From Marinosulfonomonas sp. (GTDB lineage: Bacteria > Pseudomonadota > Alphaproteobacteria > Rhodobacterales > Rhodobacteraceae), in contig WFNH01000025.1 in the NCBI GenBank assembly GCA_015488685.1, positions 1-40,036 of the forward strand: 40,036 bases of DNA, read 5' to 3'. A program made the position numbers and the translations under genes. Positions 16,295 to 24,436 of the stretch are shown piece by piece. The notes beneath the pieces were generated by a model that saw only the letters and a list, made by a program, of their open reading frames with translations, had not been told where the DNA came from and ran no database searches. How positions within the stretch are numbered: position 1 is the stretch's first letter; each line of letters opens with the position of its first letter.

Positions 16295-16977
16295 GACAGG
16301 GTGGCCGTGGTCATGTGTCGCTTGCGCCCGTATCCGGCGCTGCGGGTGACGGTGAAACCGGCTACGGTCAGATTGCGGCGCACGAAGCCGGCGGCGGTGT
16401 AGGTGGCCAGCGTGCCGCCCTTTGCGGTGTGGTTGGCAACTTCAGCCATCAGGGGCTGTTCCCAGAGTTCGGGGTTCTTAGCAGGCGAAAACCCATCAAG
16501 GAACCATGCGTTTGTCTTGCCCTCCCATGCGGGCAGGGTGGTGCGGGCGTCGCCGATGATGATGTTTGCAATCAGGTCTTGGGTTTCAATACGACGCGCA
16601 CCTTTGACCCATTCGGTCAGGAACGGGGTGGCGATGGTGTGGGTCTCGGGAAAGGCAGCAAGGGCTTTGTCCATTTCGTCTGCCGTCATCGGGAAAGCCT
16701 CGAAACTGGTGAAGTGCAGCGGGGTTGTGAATCCTGCCTGTCGCCATTCCAGCAAGGAGGCAAACATGTTCAGCCCCGTGCCAAAGCCCAGTTCGGCAAT
16801 GTGGAACCCCTCCGTAAACCGTGCAGGTAGATCGTTGCCCGCCAGAAATACATGCCGCGTTTCGGCCAGCCCGTTTTCAAGCGAGAAATACGGATCGTCA
16901 AAGCGGGTGCTGACCGGCAGGGTGCCGTCACGCCATGTCAATTCTGCCGTCTGGTTTTGTGTGGGTGTTTGGGTCAT
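16291..16977 (-). CDS. mnmD: tRNA 5-methylaminomethyl-2-thiouridine methyltransferase MnmD
   Basis: The 228-residue protein is the stand-alone methyltransferase counterpart of the N-terminal domain of E. coli MnmC. It makes the last methylation of the mnm5s2U wobble base (position 34). Family motifs are clear: RFDDPYFSLENGLAETRHVFL near the start, the SAM-binding AELGFGTGLNMFA, and WFLDGFSPAKNPELWE. It ends GYGRKRHM as in MnmC. It is divergent, with a 39-base gap, from the oxidoreductase that would supply the preceding step. Confidence 0.92.
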   Translation of the reverse strand: MTQTPTQNQTAELTWRDGTLPVSTRFDDPYFSLENGLAETRHVFLAGNDLPARFTEGFHIAELGFGTGLNMFASLLEWRQAGFTTPLHFTSFEAFPMTADEMDKALAAFPETHTIATPFLTEWVKGARRIETQDLIANIIIGDARTTLPAWEGKTNAWFLDGFSPAKNPELWEQPLMAEVANHTAKGGTLATYTAAGFVRRNLTVAGFTVTRSAGYGRKRHMTTATLS

Positions 16978-17016
16978 AACGCCTTTGACAATGAACAGAA
17001 GGCGTTAGGTTTGGCA

Positions 17017-18060
17017 ATGGTTGATGTGACGGTGATCGGAGCGGGGATTTTCGGGCTGTCGGTGGGATATGCCTGCGCCAAACGCGGGGCCAAAGTGCGC
17101 CTGTATGATGATACCGGTGTCGGTGCGGGTTCCAGCGGCGGACTGGTCGGGGCGCTGGCCCCGCATGTGCCTGAACGCTGGGACGAGAAGAAAGAATTCC
17201 AGTATCAGAGCCTTGTGATGGCCAAGGCGCATTGGCACGAGGTGGATTACCTGTCGGGTGTGGCTTCGGGTTATGCGCAGGTCGGGCGATTGTCGCCGAT
17301 CGTGTCCGAGCGGGTTCTTAAGCTGTCTTACGAGCGGCAGGAAGACGCGCACAATCTGTGGCACGGGGTGGCTGAATGGCGGGTTGTGGAGCGGTCTGCC
17401 TATGGGGCGTGGGCGCCCGACAGCCCGACGGGGTATCTGGTGCATGATACGTTAAGCGCACGGATGCAGCCACGCGGGGCGGCGGGCAGTTTGGCAGGGG
17501 CCTTGCAAGCGCTGGGCGGCGAGATCGTGCTGGGGGAACCTGTGTTTGAAGGCACGGTGGTCTGGGCCACGGGGTATCGCGGATTAATGGCGCTGTGCGC
17601 TGAGTTCGGCGTCGAGGTTGGCAACGGGGTAAAGGGGCAATCGGCCTTATTGCGCTATGATGCCGGTGAGGTGCCGCAACTGTTCAATGACGGGATTTAT
17701 GTGGTGCCGCATCAGGACGGAACGGTGGCTGTCGGATCGACCAGCGAGCGGTATTTTGACGAGCCACAGACGGTGGACGGGTTGCTGGACGATGTGCTGG
17801 AACGGGTGTTTAGCGCCTTTCCGGTGCTGCAAGGGGCCGAGGTTCTGGAGCGTTGGGCCGGTGTGCGGCCACGCGGTCGCAAGCTGGCGCCGATATTGGG
17901 GCCCTATCCCGGGCGGGATGGGCATTTCATCGCCAATGGCGGTTTCAAGATCGGTTTTGGCATGGCCCCGAAGGTAGGCGAGGTGATGGCTGATCTGGTT
18001 CTGGATGGCAATGCGGGCAGAATTCCCGAGGGTTTTTTGGTCGAAGCTAACCTGCCATAG
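17017..18060 (+). CDS. mnmC: FAD-dependent MnmC2-like oxidoreductase (DAO family)
   Basis: The start is taken at the ATG at 17017 (MVDVTVIGAGIFGLS), which places the GxGxxG dinucleotide-binding motif at the N-terminus. The open frame reaches further back but would run into the divergent mnmD. The 347-residue product has the DAO fold: the N-terminal FAD loop, GAGSSGGLVGALAPH, ATGYRG in the middle, DGTVAVGSTSERY, and a C-terminal GxRP-like VRPRGRKLAPILGP followed by GGFKIGFGMAP. Adjacent to mnmD it is most simply the MnmC C-terminal activity, which removes the carboxymethyl group from cmnm5s2U34. A general D-amino-acid or glycine oxidase is the alternative. Its last 14 bases overlap the convergent gene. 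Confidence 0.8.
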   Translation: MVDVTVIGAGIFGLSVGYACAKRGAKVRLYDDTGVGAGSSGGLVGALAPHVPERWDEKKEFQYQSLVMAKAHWHEVDYLSGVASGYAQVGRLSPIVSERVLKLSYERQEDAHNLWHGVAEWRVVERSAYGAWAPDSPTGYLVHDTLSARMQPRGAAGSLAGALQALGGEIVLGEPVFEGTVVWATGYRGLMALCAEFGVEVGNGVKGQSALLRYDAGEVPQLFNDGIYVVPHQDGTVAVGSTSERYFDEPQTVDGLLDDVLERVFSAFPVLQGAEVLERWAGVRPRGRKLAPILGPYPGRDGHFIANGGFKIGFGMAPKVGEVMADLVLDGNAGRIPEGFLVEANLP

Positions 18061-18850
18061 CCTCCATACACAGCCGCCCGTCCGGCCCGCGCACCCAGAG
18101 GGATTTGCCGTTCAGGCACAGGTCGGCCGTTTCATGCTGGATCAACGGGGCAGTGGCGCGGAAGGTGAAGGTCTTTAGCGGCCCAAGGTGGCGTTCGGCC
18201 ATCAGCATCAGCAATTGCGCCAGAAGCGGGCCGTGGGTGACAAGGCCCGCGTAACCCTCGATATTACGCGCATAGGGCTCATCATAATGGATGCGGTGGC
18301 CGTTCATGGTCAGCGCGGAGTAGCGAAACAGCAAGGTGGTGGAGAAGTCATGTTGCTCGCATGTGGTTTCATCCGTGCGGGCGGTCGGGGCGACGGGTTT
18401 GGGCGCGTCTGGGTCGGGGTCGTTGCGGTAAACAAGGTCTTGGTGCTCGGTCACGCACAGGGTGCCGCATTGGGTGATCTCGTGGCGCAGGGTGACAAAG
18501 GCAAGCGGGCCGGTGCGGCCTTGTTTTTTGGTGATGGCCTCGATCGTGGTGGTCTTGCAGGCGGGGGTGCCGCTGCGCAAGGGCGCGTGGAACTGCAACC
18601 GGCCACCGGCCCACATACGGCGGGGCAGGCCAAGGTCGGGGATGAAACCGCCGGTTTTCGGGTGACCATCGCGGCCAAGGTTTTCGGGTGGCTGGGCATC
18701 CCAGAAATAGATCTGGTGCCAGAACGGCGGCAGGGCATCGCCCGGTTGCGGCGTGGGATCGGGCAGGGCAAGGGCGGCGTGCAGTGCTTTGGCGCGGGCC
18801 GGGTCCATTGCGCAGGATGTGGTTTGCGAATTGCCGATGAACTGTTGCAT
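18047..18850 (-). CDS. HTD2/MaoC-like FAS1-type dehydratase
   Basis: The frame is open to 18910, but that start lies inside the divergent VOC gene, so I prefer the ATG at 18850 (MQQFIGNSQ), giving 267 residues. The N-terminal half has FWHQIYFWDAQPPENLGRDGHPK and the MWAGGRLQFHAPL region. The C-terminal half carries IHYDEPYARNIEGYAGLVTHGPLLAQLL, with the hot-dog-fold Tyr/Asp and His positions of MaoC-like hydratases. These features match mesaconyl-C4-CoA or itaconyl-CoA hydratase and mitochondrial HTD2 relatives. The exact acyl-CoA substrate is not known. No ribosome-binding site is evident. Confidence 0.75.
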   Translation of the reverse strand: MQQFIGNSQTTSCAMDPARAKALHAALALPDPTPQPGDALPPFWHQIYFWDAQPPENLGRDGHPKTGGFIPDLGLPRRMWAGGRLQFHAPLRSGTPACKTTTIEAITKKQGRTGPLAFVTLRHEITQCGTLCVTEHQDLVYRNDPDPDAPKPVAPTARTDETTCEQHDFSTTLLFRYSALTMNGHRIHYDEPYARNIEGYAGLVTHGPLLAQLLMLMAERHLGPLKTFTFRATAPLIQHETADLCLNGKSLWVRGPDGRLCMEAMAG

Positions 18851-18886
18851 GGTGTCAGCGTAATGATGCGGATCGGAGATGGAAAG

Positions 18887-19279
18887 ATGAAGTTGAGTGC
18901 GCTGGACCATCTGGTTCTGACGGTGGCCGATATTGACGCGACCGTGCGGTTCTATCGTGATGTGCTGGGGATGGAGGCGCAGCAGTTTACGCCAGCCGAT
19001 GGCTCAACCCGATGGGCATTGAAATTCGGGGCGCAGAAGATCAATCTGCATCAGGTCGGGCAGGAGTTCGAACCCAAGGCAAAACAGGCCACAGCCGGTT
19101 CGGCCGACCTGTGTTTTCTAAGCGATGTGCCGCTAGACGATTGGCAGGAACATCTGGCCGATCGCGGGGTAAATGTGATCGAGGGGCCTGTGAAACGGAC
19201 AGGGGCCACGGGGCCGATTTTGTCGATCTATCTGCGTGATCCCGATGGCAATCTGATCGAGGTTTCAAACCAACTATAA
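18887..19279 (+). CDS. VOC-family (glyoxalase/bleomycin-resistance fold) protein
   Basis: The true start is the ATG at 18887 (MKLSALDHLVLTVAD), with GGAGA eight bases upstream; the frame is open much further back only as a shadow of the opposite gene. The 130-residue length is that of a single VOC module with two beta-alpha-beta-beta-beta repeats. Metal-ligand candidates are the His in LDHLVL, the His in KINLHQVG and the Glu in DGNLIEVSN. Similar proteins are annotated as virulence-associated or glyoxalase-like. No substrate can be assigned. The alkB gene follows after 10 bases. Confidence 0.85.
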   Translation: MKLSALDHLVLTVADIDATVRFYRDVLGMEAQQFTPADGSTRWALKFGAQKINLHQVGQEFEPKAKQATAGSADLCFLSDVPLDDWQEHLADRGVNVIEGPVKRTGATGPILSIYLRDPDGNLIEVSNQL

Positions 19280-19289
19280 AGGGGGCGCC

Positions 19290-19898
19290 ATGCCGGAACC
19301 AACGCTGCGGGTGCGCGGATTTCAGATATACAAAGGGTTGCTGGATGCCTCTGCGCAGGCTGCGATGATTGCGGATTTGCGCGAGGTGATGCACCTTGCC
19401 CCGCCGTTTTCGCCTGACACCCCTTATGGCAAACCGATGTCGGTGCGGATGACTTCGGCGGGGGAATATGGCTGGTATTCGGATGCCTCGGGATACCGGT
19501 ATGAAAAGCGGCACCCTTCGGGGGTGGAATGGCCGCCGATCCCTGAAAGTGCCTTGAAGGTCTGGCAACAGGTGGCAGGAGTGGCGCGGGCACCGGAAAG
19601 CTGTTTGATCAATTTCTACGGCGAAGGGGCAAAGATGGGGATGCACCGCGATACGGACGAGGCCGACATGCGCTGGCCGGTGGTGTCGATTTCACTAGGC
19701 GATGACGGGTTGTTCCGCATGGGTGGGGAGCAGCGAAAGGGGGCAACCGATACGGTCTGGCTGAATTCGGGTGATGTGGTGGTGATCAGTGGCGCGGCGC
19801 GGGTGGCCTATCACGGGGTCGACCGGATACGCTTTGGTTCATGCGCGTTGCTGCCGCGTGGCGGGCGGGTGAATGTGACGCTGCGGGTGGTAATTTAG
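19290..19898 (+). CDS. alkB: AlkB-type 2-oxoglutarate/Fe(II)-dependent dioxygenase
   Basis: The 202-residue protein has the AlkB iron site H119-x-D121 (GMHRDTDE) and H175 (VAYHGVDR). The C-terminal RVNVTLR corresponds to the 2-oxoglutarate-binding RxNxTxR motif. LINFYGEGAKMGMH is the typical entry into the jelly roll. It repairs 1-methyladenine and 3-methylcytosine by oxidative demethylation. No Ada regulator gene is adjacent. Its stop overlaps the stop of the convergent TetR gene by four bases. Confidence 0.9.
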   Translation: MPEPTLRVRGFQIYKGLLDASAQAAMIADLREVMHLAPPFSPDTPYGKPMSVRMTSAGEYGWYSDASGYRYEKRHPSGVEWPPIPESALKVWQQVAGVARAPESCLINFYGEGAKMGMHRDTDEADMRWPVVSISLGDDGLFRMGGEQRKGATDTVWLNSGDVVVISGAARVAYHGVDRIRFGSCALLPRGGRVNVTLRVVI

Positions 19899-20452
19899 GG
19901 CTTTAGCAGGTGATCCAGCAGGGCAGGCAGGTCGCTGGCCGGTTCGGCAAGGCCGTGGTGCGAAAGCTGGTGAAGGCCGATCAGGGCCGCATAGAGGATT
20001 GTCGCGCGTTGTTTACTTTGTTGCGGGTTTAAGCCAAGGGCGCGAAACTGGGTTTCGACGAATGCCAGTCGCTTGCCGTCAATGGTTTTAACGGCATTGG
20101 CTGCATCGGGATCATAGCGGGCCCAATCACGGATGGCGGCTTCGGCCAGATCGCCGCCATAAGCATCATTGGGCAGAGCGGTTGAAACGTGCATCAGCAG
20201 TTGCAGGCGGGCTTTGGCATCAGAGGCGCCGGATTCAACCAGATCAATCACATCCTGCGTGGCGACCTGTTGCCAGTGATCCAGCATCGCCTGTTTCAGC
20301 GCGGGCACGTCCTTGAAATGCCAATAGAACGACCCTTTGCTGACTTTCAACGCTCGCGCAATACTTTCGGCACGGATGGCTTGCGGGCCGCCTGTGGTCA
20401 GGGCGCGAAAGGCGGCCTGTATCCAGTCGGTGGGGGAAAGACGTTGTTTCAT
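19895..20452 (-). CDS. TetR/AcrR-family repressor
   Basis: The ATG at 20452 (MKQRLSPTDW) gives 185 residues; the longer frame would cover the operator region. The N-terminal helix-turn-helix is clear (SPTDWIQAAFRALTTGG, then IARALKVSKGSFYWHFKD). The rest is helical with no recognised ligand site. It is divergent from the DUF3995 gene, and the gap between them holds two near-identical palindromes, the expected sites for this protein. It probably represses both itself and the membrane gene; the inducer is unknown. Confidence 0.88.
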   Translation of the reverse strand: MKQRLSPTDWIQAAFRALTTGGPQAIRAESIARALKVSKGSFYWHFKDVPALKQAMLDHWQQVATQDVIDLVESGASDAKARLQLLMHVSTALPNDAYGGDLAEAAIRDWARYDPDAANAVKTIDGKRLAFVETQFRALGLNPQQSKQRATILYAALIGLHQLSHHGLAEPASDLPALLDHLLKP

Positions 20453-20460
20453 GGGGGCAC

Positions 20461-20515
20461 CATACGAAGGCGTATTGACTTGAACAAGGGGATAAGTAAC
20501 ATACGGCAACGTATG
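20461..20515. promoter_or_regulatory. Two palindromic operator candidates overlapping the DUF3995 promoter
   Basis: CATACG-n4-CGTATT at 20461-20476 and the perfect palindrome CATACG-n4-CGTATG at 20500-20515 share the same half-sites, 39 bases apart start to start. TTGACT at 20475-20480 overlaps the end of the first site, and a weak minus-10-like AACATA 17 bases on overlaps the second. Binding there would block transcription of the plus-strand gene. The sites sit directly in front of the TetR gene on the other strand. Confidence 0.72.
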
Positions 20516-20534
20516 GAATCAGAAAAGGTGCGTG

Positions 20535-20963
20535 ATGGTATTTGTGGCAGGATCTATATTTGTGGTTTTGACGGTGACGGCCCTGCTGCACATTGCTTGG
20601 GCGTTCGGGGTGGCGTGGCCTGCAAAGGATGAACAGGCACTTGTTAGTGCGACTCTGGGGGTGGAAGGGGCCAGCAGGATGCCATCCCGTGGCTTAATGC
20701 TGGTTGTTGCAGGCGGAATGATTGTGGCGGCCATTATTGCGCTGTGGGGGGCGAGGATAGTTTCCCTGCCGCTACCGAGCTGGATTTGCACGACGGGTTT
20801 GGCAACACTGACGGTAATCTTTTTGTTGCGCGGAATCGTGACTTACCTTCCGGTGCCTATGCCTGTGGCTCAGCCGTTTTACCGGTTGAACCAGATTTAT
20901 TACTCGCCGCTGATACTTGCAATCGGGGTCGGGTATCTCGCGCTTTTGATCACGTGCCTCTAG
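20535..20963 (+). CDS. DUF3995 membrane protein
   Basis: The start is the ATG at 20535, with GAAAAGG upstream; a GTG directly before it would add one residue. The 142-residue protein has four hydrophobic helices. The N-terminal HIAWAFGVAWPAKDE, the Pro/Arg-containing ASRMPSRGLMLVVAGG loop and the C-terminal PFYRLNQIYYSPLILAIG are typical of the DUF3995 family, whose function is not known. It is divergent from and probably repressed by the TetR protein. Its stop overlaps the stop of the convergent gene by four bases. Confidence 0.82.
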   Translation: MVFVAGSIFVVLTVTALLHIAWAFGVAWPAKDEQALVSATLGVEGASRMPSRGLMLVVAGGMIVAAIIALWGARIVSLPLPSWICTTGLATLTVIFLLRGIVTYLPVPMPVAQPFYRLNQIYYSPLILAIGVGYLALLITCL

Positions 20964-21577
20964 TTCAGCGAACAGCAGCCGGTGTAATACTGGTTGCCCG
21001 ATTGCCCCGAGATTATAAGGTCTATTCCAAAGCCATAAACGCTCTCGCTCATCCCGTCACTGCATTGGTTGCGGCTGATAATGGCGGTAATGTCTTCATT
21101 ACTTCCCTGCATTTTAATGGCATAAGACACAGCTTGCATGCCAATGGGTATATCTTCCCAGGTAGGTGTGAAGGTAAGGGCAGGGTTCCCCATGATTTCA
21201 AATTGTGCCGTCTGGTTACCGATGCCCAGCCCCCAAAAGGGTTCGGTTCCGCTACAATTCAGTGGTCGGGGCAAATATCGGGGGTTTTGGCCCGGCTGTC
21301 GTGCCATATAACGCATCGAAACCCAGCCGCTGCCCTCGGGGAAGCTGACCAGACCCCAGCGTTCGTCGTCGCTGACATCGACCACTTCGACATTGCGCTG
21401 GTTCGGGGCAAGGGTGTTGATAATCGGGGTCGAGGCGGACTGTCCCTCGCGGACATTCAACACATCATCCGAGGCAACGCCGGTTACGTCATAGAGGGCG
21501 GGATAATCCACCCAACCGGCAAATGCTGAATTGGCATTTAGAACAGAAATAGCGAGTATGAGGAGGTGCTTTAACAT
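20960..21577 (-). CDS. Exported SH3-like domain protein
   Basis: The start is put at the ATG at 21577 (MLKHLLILAI), preceded by AGGAAAG; the longer frame to 21601 would begin inside the permease gene. The signal peptide ends around NSAFAG. A bacterial SH3-like domain follows (about 25-90: DVLNVREGQSASTPIINTLAPNQ, then WGLVSFPEGSGWVSMRYM). A second domain beginning LNCSGTEPFWGL resembles the conserved C-terminal part of COG3650-type periplasmic proteins. It follows the KpsM-like permease gene by five bases and is probably co-expressed with it. Confidence 0.75.
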   Translation of the reverse strand: MLKHLLILAISVLNANSAFAGWVDYPALYDVTGVASDDVLNVREGQSASTPIINTLAPNQRNVEVVDVSDDERWGLVSFPEGSGWVSMRYMARQPGQNPRYLPRPLNCSGTEPFWGLGIGNQTAQFEIMGNPALTFTPTWEDIPIGMQAVSYAIKMQGSNEDITAIISRNQCSDGMSESVYGFGIDLIISGQSGNQYYTGCCSLN

Positions 21578-21582
21578 GTTGA

Positions 21583-22404
21583 TTACTTTCCTGCTGTCCA
21601 ACTAAGTGAGGCATGTTTGCGAGTGTAAAATTCGCCCATCAATCCGATCATCAACAGCACCACAGCCAGAATTAACGGGTAGGAATAGTTGGTGTAATGT
21701 GGGTTATAGTTCAGGAACGTATACCCGCGCGCCTGATCAATAGCGTGGAACAGCGGATTCCAGTCAAACATCGACCTGCGGCTGGCCGGTAGTGAATTTG
21801 CAAGGAACATTTTCCCCGACGCAATCATATTGGCCCGCGAGTAGATCGTCGTGACGATACCGATAAGCGCGGGCGCCCACGGTTTTGCGGCAAGCAATAC
21901 GGTGCCAATCGCAACCCCCGAAAACCACGCAACAAGCAACATGCCCAACGCGGGAATCGGTTCGTAGATTACAACAGGGGTAAATGCGACGTGATAGACA
22001 AATAAAACCACCGACAATGACAGCAATTGAATATATAACGATCCAAGTGCTGCAGCCGAGATTGCGACCAGAGTATTCATTGGTGCGTGTTTCATCATTG
22101 CCGATGTCGGCCCTTCTGAACCTGCAACGGCTGACAATGCTTTTGTATGGGTCATGAACAGGAAAATTCCCGACATGATATATAACAGGAAATCGCCGCG
22201 CACTGATGCGCCCCGCAATCCCAAAATCGAGAACATTACAAAAAACGCCAGCACAAAGATGATTGTCTGTAGAATGTTGGTTATGAGTGCGAAGATAGCA
22301 TTGCCGTGGCTTTTCCGCACGTTACGGACAGTCGCGTGATAGATAAGGTCCAGTAATCTGGCACCTGACTGAAAGCCGCTGGTTGTGGTTTGCTGCTGGA
22401 ACAT
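21583..22404 (-). CDS. KpsM-like polysaccharide-export ABC permease
   Basis: The 273-residue protein has six hydrophobic helices and the layout of ABC-2 permeases for capsule export. Family-like stretches include LLDLIYHATVRNVRKSHGNA near the N-terminus, MFDWNPLFHAIDQARGYTFLNYNPHYTNYSYPL and a final helix ending in a basic tail. The cognate ATPase (KpsT type) is not next to it, so the transporter is incomplete in this window. It is divergent from the cysQ-to-sulfotransferase gene run, and surface-glycan export is the likely common theme. Confidence 0.83.
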   Translation of the reverse strand: MFQQQTTTSGFQSGARLLDLIYHATVRNVRKSHGNAIFALITNILQTIIFVLAFFVMFSILGLRGASVRGDFLLYIMSGIFLFMTHTKALSAVAGSEGPTSAMMKHAPMNTLVAISAAALGSLYIQLLSLSVVLFVYHVAFTPVVIYEPIPALGMLLVAWFSGVAIGTVLLAAKPWAPALIGIVTTIYSRANMIASGKMFLANSLPASRRSMFDWNPLFHAIDQARGYTFLNYNPHYTNYSYPLILAVVLLMIGLMGEFYTRKHASLSWTAGK

Positions 22405-22478
22405 GATCGAAACTTATCCGCTTGTGGCTGCCATCACATTAATGTCGCATGGAATTCTTGCGGTTCCTTTACCCTGCC

Positions 22479-22507
22479 AACATAAAAGGCCAGAATAGGA
22501 TTGGCAA
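22479..22507 (-). promoter_or_regulatory. Predicted promoter of the permease/SH3 operon
   Basis: Read leftwards, TTGCCA (22507-22502), a 17-base spacer and TATGTT (22484-22479) form a good sigma70-like pair about 75 bases before the permease ATG. A weaker rightward pair (TTGCGG at 22458, CATAAA at 22481) overlaps it and could serve cysQ. These were called by eye. Confidence 0.42.
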
Positions 22508-22537
22508 CTATACCCGATAAACAGGGCTACATTGGAG

Positions 22538-23341
22538 ATGACATTGGATTTTGACAGGATGAGTGCGGTTTTTCGGCGCCTAGCGCTAGAGGCCGGAGAC
22601 AAGATAATGGAGATTTATGGCCGCGACGATTTTCAGGTAAAGACAAAATCTGACGACAGCCCCGTGACAGTTGCCGACGAAGCCGCCGACGCAATTATTT
22701 CGGCAGGGCTGCATGAGGCTTTTCCCGACATTGTTCTGGTCACCGAGGAACAGGCGGATTCGCACAGCACAAAAGCGGATAAATTCATCATCGTTGATCC
22801 GCTGGATGGAACCAAAGAATTTATCAAACGGCGCGGCGATTTCACTGTGAATGTTGCCTATGTTGAAAACGGCACACCGATCAGGGGCGTGGTTTACGCA
22901 CCGGCCCGCCGGCGGTTGTTCTATACCGATGCCAACGGCCAATCGGTTGAAGAAACCGGCGATTTCCCCAAGGACATCCCCGGTCCGGTTTCTCCTATTT
23001 CCGTATCGAAACCGGACAATGACGCGTTGCTGGTTGTTGCGTCGAAATCGCATAGGGATCAGGCGACTGATGATTACATCGGTAAATACAAAGTTGCGGA
23101 TTCCAAAAGCGCAGGGTCTTCTTTGAAATTCTGCCTTGTGGCCACCGGCGAGGCCGATCTCTACCCCCGTGTCGGGCGCACGATGGAGTGGGATACCGCC
23201 GCAGGCCACGCCGTTCTGGCCGGCGCGGGCGGGCAGGTGGTGCGTTTTGATGACCATACTCCGCTGCTTTATGGTAAAGAGGGCTATGCCAACCCGTTCT
23301 TTATTGCTTATGCGCCCGGGGTTGATTTGAAGCCCGCATAG
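22538..23341 (+). CDS. cysQ: 3'(2'),5'-bisphosphate nucleotidase CysQ
   Basis: The protein is about 267 residues with the Mg/Li-sensitive phosphatase motifs: DDSPVTVADEAAD, VTEEQAD, IVDPLDGTKEF and EWDTAAGHAVL. It removes PAP (3'-phosphoadenosine 5'-phosphate), the inhibitory by-product of PAPS-dependent sulfotransferases. The sulfotransferase at the end of the same gene run makes this link functional rather than only metabolic. The start is uncertain. The ATG at 22538 has its GGAG directly adjacent, whereas the in-frame TTG at 22544 has GGAG at an ideal six-base distance, and an ATG at 22559 is also possible. Confidence 0.9.
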   Translation: MTLDFDRMSAVFRRLALEAGDKIMEIYGRDDFQVKTKSDDSPVTVADEAADAIISAGLHEAFPDIVLVTEEQADSHSTKADKFIIVDPLDGTKEFIKRRGDFTVNVAYVENGTPIRGVVYAPARRRLFYTDANGQSVEETGDFPKDIPGPVSPISVSKPDNDALLVVASKSHRDQATDDYIGKYKVADSKSAGSSLKFCLVATGEADLYPRVGRTMEWDTAAGHAVLAGAGGQVVRFDDHTPLLYGKEGYANPFFIAYAPGVDLKPA

Positions 23342-23524
23342 GGTGGCGCGGTTAGGCGCATTGCAACCCTGAAGGGGAGAATTGGCAGAAATAGCAGCAA
23401 TTGGTGCAGCTTTCCCCCTGATCAACAATTTGTTTAGTTGTTATTCTTGGCGAATTAACGCTTTGGGCGTAATCAGAAACAATGCTATCTCTTATCAACA
23501 AGAGACCAGAAACGAGTGCGATAC

Positions 23525-24418
23525 ATGAAGCGTAAAGTGACCAAGGCCATTTTCCCTGTTGCCGGTTTGGGAACGAGATTCCTGCCAGCCACAAAATCTG
23601 TGCCAAAAGAAATCATGACTCTGGTTGACCAACCATTGATCCAATACGCGATTGACGAAGCGCGCGCGGCCGGGATCAAGGAATTCATTTTTGTTACCTC
23701 GCGCGGCAAAGGCGCACTTGAAGATTACTTTGACATTGCCCCGACACTGGAAGCCAGCCTTCGCAAGGCCGGCAAGACCGAGCTGCTTGAAATGCTGAAG
23801 AGCACCAATATGGAAAGCGGCGCGATTGCCTATATTCGCCAGCACAAGGCCTTGGGGCTGGGCCATGCCGTGTGGTGCGCCCGGCGCCTGATCTCGAACG
23901 AGCCTTTTGCCGTTATTTTGCCGGATGATGTTATTGCCGCCGAAAAACCCTGTTTGCAGCAAATGGTCGAAGCCTATGAGGAAACCGGCGGCTGTATGGT
24001 TGCGGCGATGGAAGTGCCCAAGGAAAAGGCCTCGGCCTACGGGGTGCTGGACATCAAGGAAGATATGGGGGCCATGGTTGCGGTGAATGGCATGGTTGAA
24101 AAACCAAAGGCTGACGAAGCCCCGTCAAATCTGGCCGTGATTGGCCGATATATTCTGACCCCGCATGTGCTGCGTAATCTGAACAAGATCAAACTGGGTG
24201 CGGGTGGCGAAGTCCAGTTGACCGATGCCATTGCCCGGGAAATTGTGCAGGGCCGCAAGGTTTATGGGTACCGGTTCCGCGGGCAGCGGTTTGATTGTGG
24301 CTCCAAAGCCGGATTTCTGCAGGCCACGGTTGCCTTTGGTCTGGCGCGCGAAGAACTGCGGGATGAATTTTCGCAGTATTTGACTGAAATGGTGTCGCTG
24401 CAAAAAGCGGCGCAATAA
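23525..24418 (+). CDS. galU: UTP-glucose-1-phosphate uridylyltransferase GalU
   Basis: The 297-residue product begins MKRKVTKAIFPVAGLGTRF and has the nucleotidyltransferase motif GLGTRFLPATKSVPKE, LPDDVI as metal-binding site, and YGVLDIKED and GAGGEVQLTDAI further on, all typical of GalU. It makes UDP-glucose for surface polysaccharides. The ATG at 23525 is chosen over a GTG three codons earlier. A weak promoter-like pair (TTGGGC at 23463, TATCTC at 23486) lies in the 183-base gap after cysQ, so it may have its own transcript. GalE follows after 18 bases. Confidence 0.95.
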   Translation: MKRKVTKAIFPVAGLGTRFLPATKSVPKEIMTLVDQPLIQYAIDEARAAGIKEFIFVTSRGKGALEDYFDIAPTLEASLRKAGKTELLEMLKSTNMESGAIAYIRQHKALGLGHAVWCARRLISNEPFAVILPDDVIAAEKPCLQQMVEAYEETGGCMVAAMEVPKEKASAYGVLDIKEDMGAMVAVNGMVEKPKADEAPSNLAVIGRYILTPHVLRNLNKIKLGAGGEVQLTDAIAREIVQGRKVYGYRFRGQRFDCGSKAGFLQATVAFGLAREELRDEFSQYLTEMVSLQKAAQ

Positions 24419-24436
24419 GATACCGGGCGGTGTAAT

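Noticed and set aside
18188-18886. N-terminal extension of the VOC gene
   Set aside because: The extension is antisense to the HTD2-like gene; the VOC fold and a good ribosome-binding site start at 18887.
22586-23428. 280-residue minus-strand frame
   Set aside because: It lies opposite cysQ, which has all catalytic motifs.
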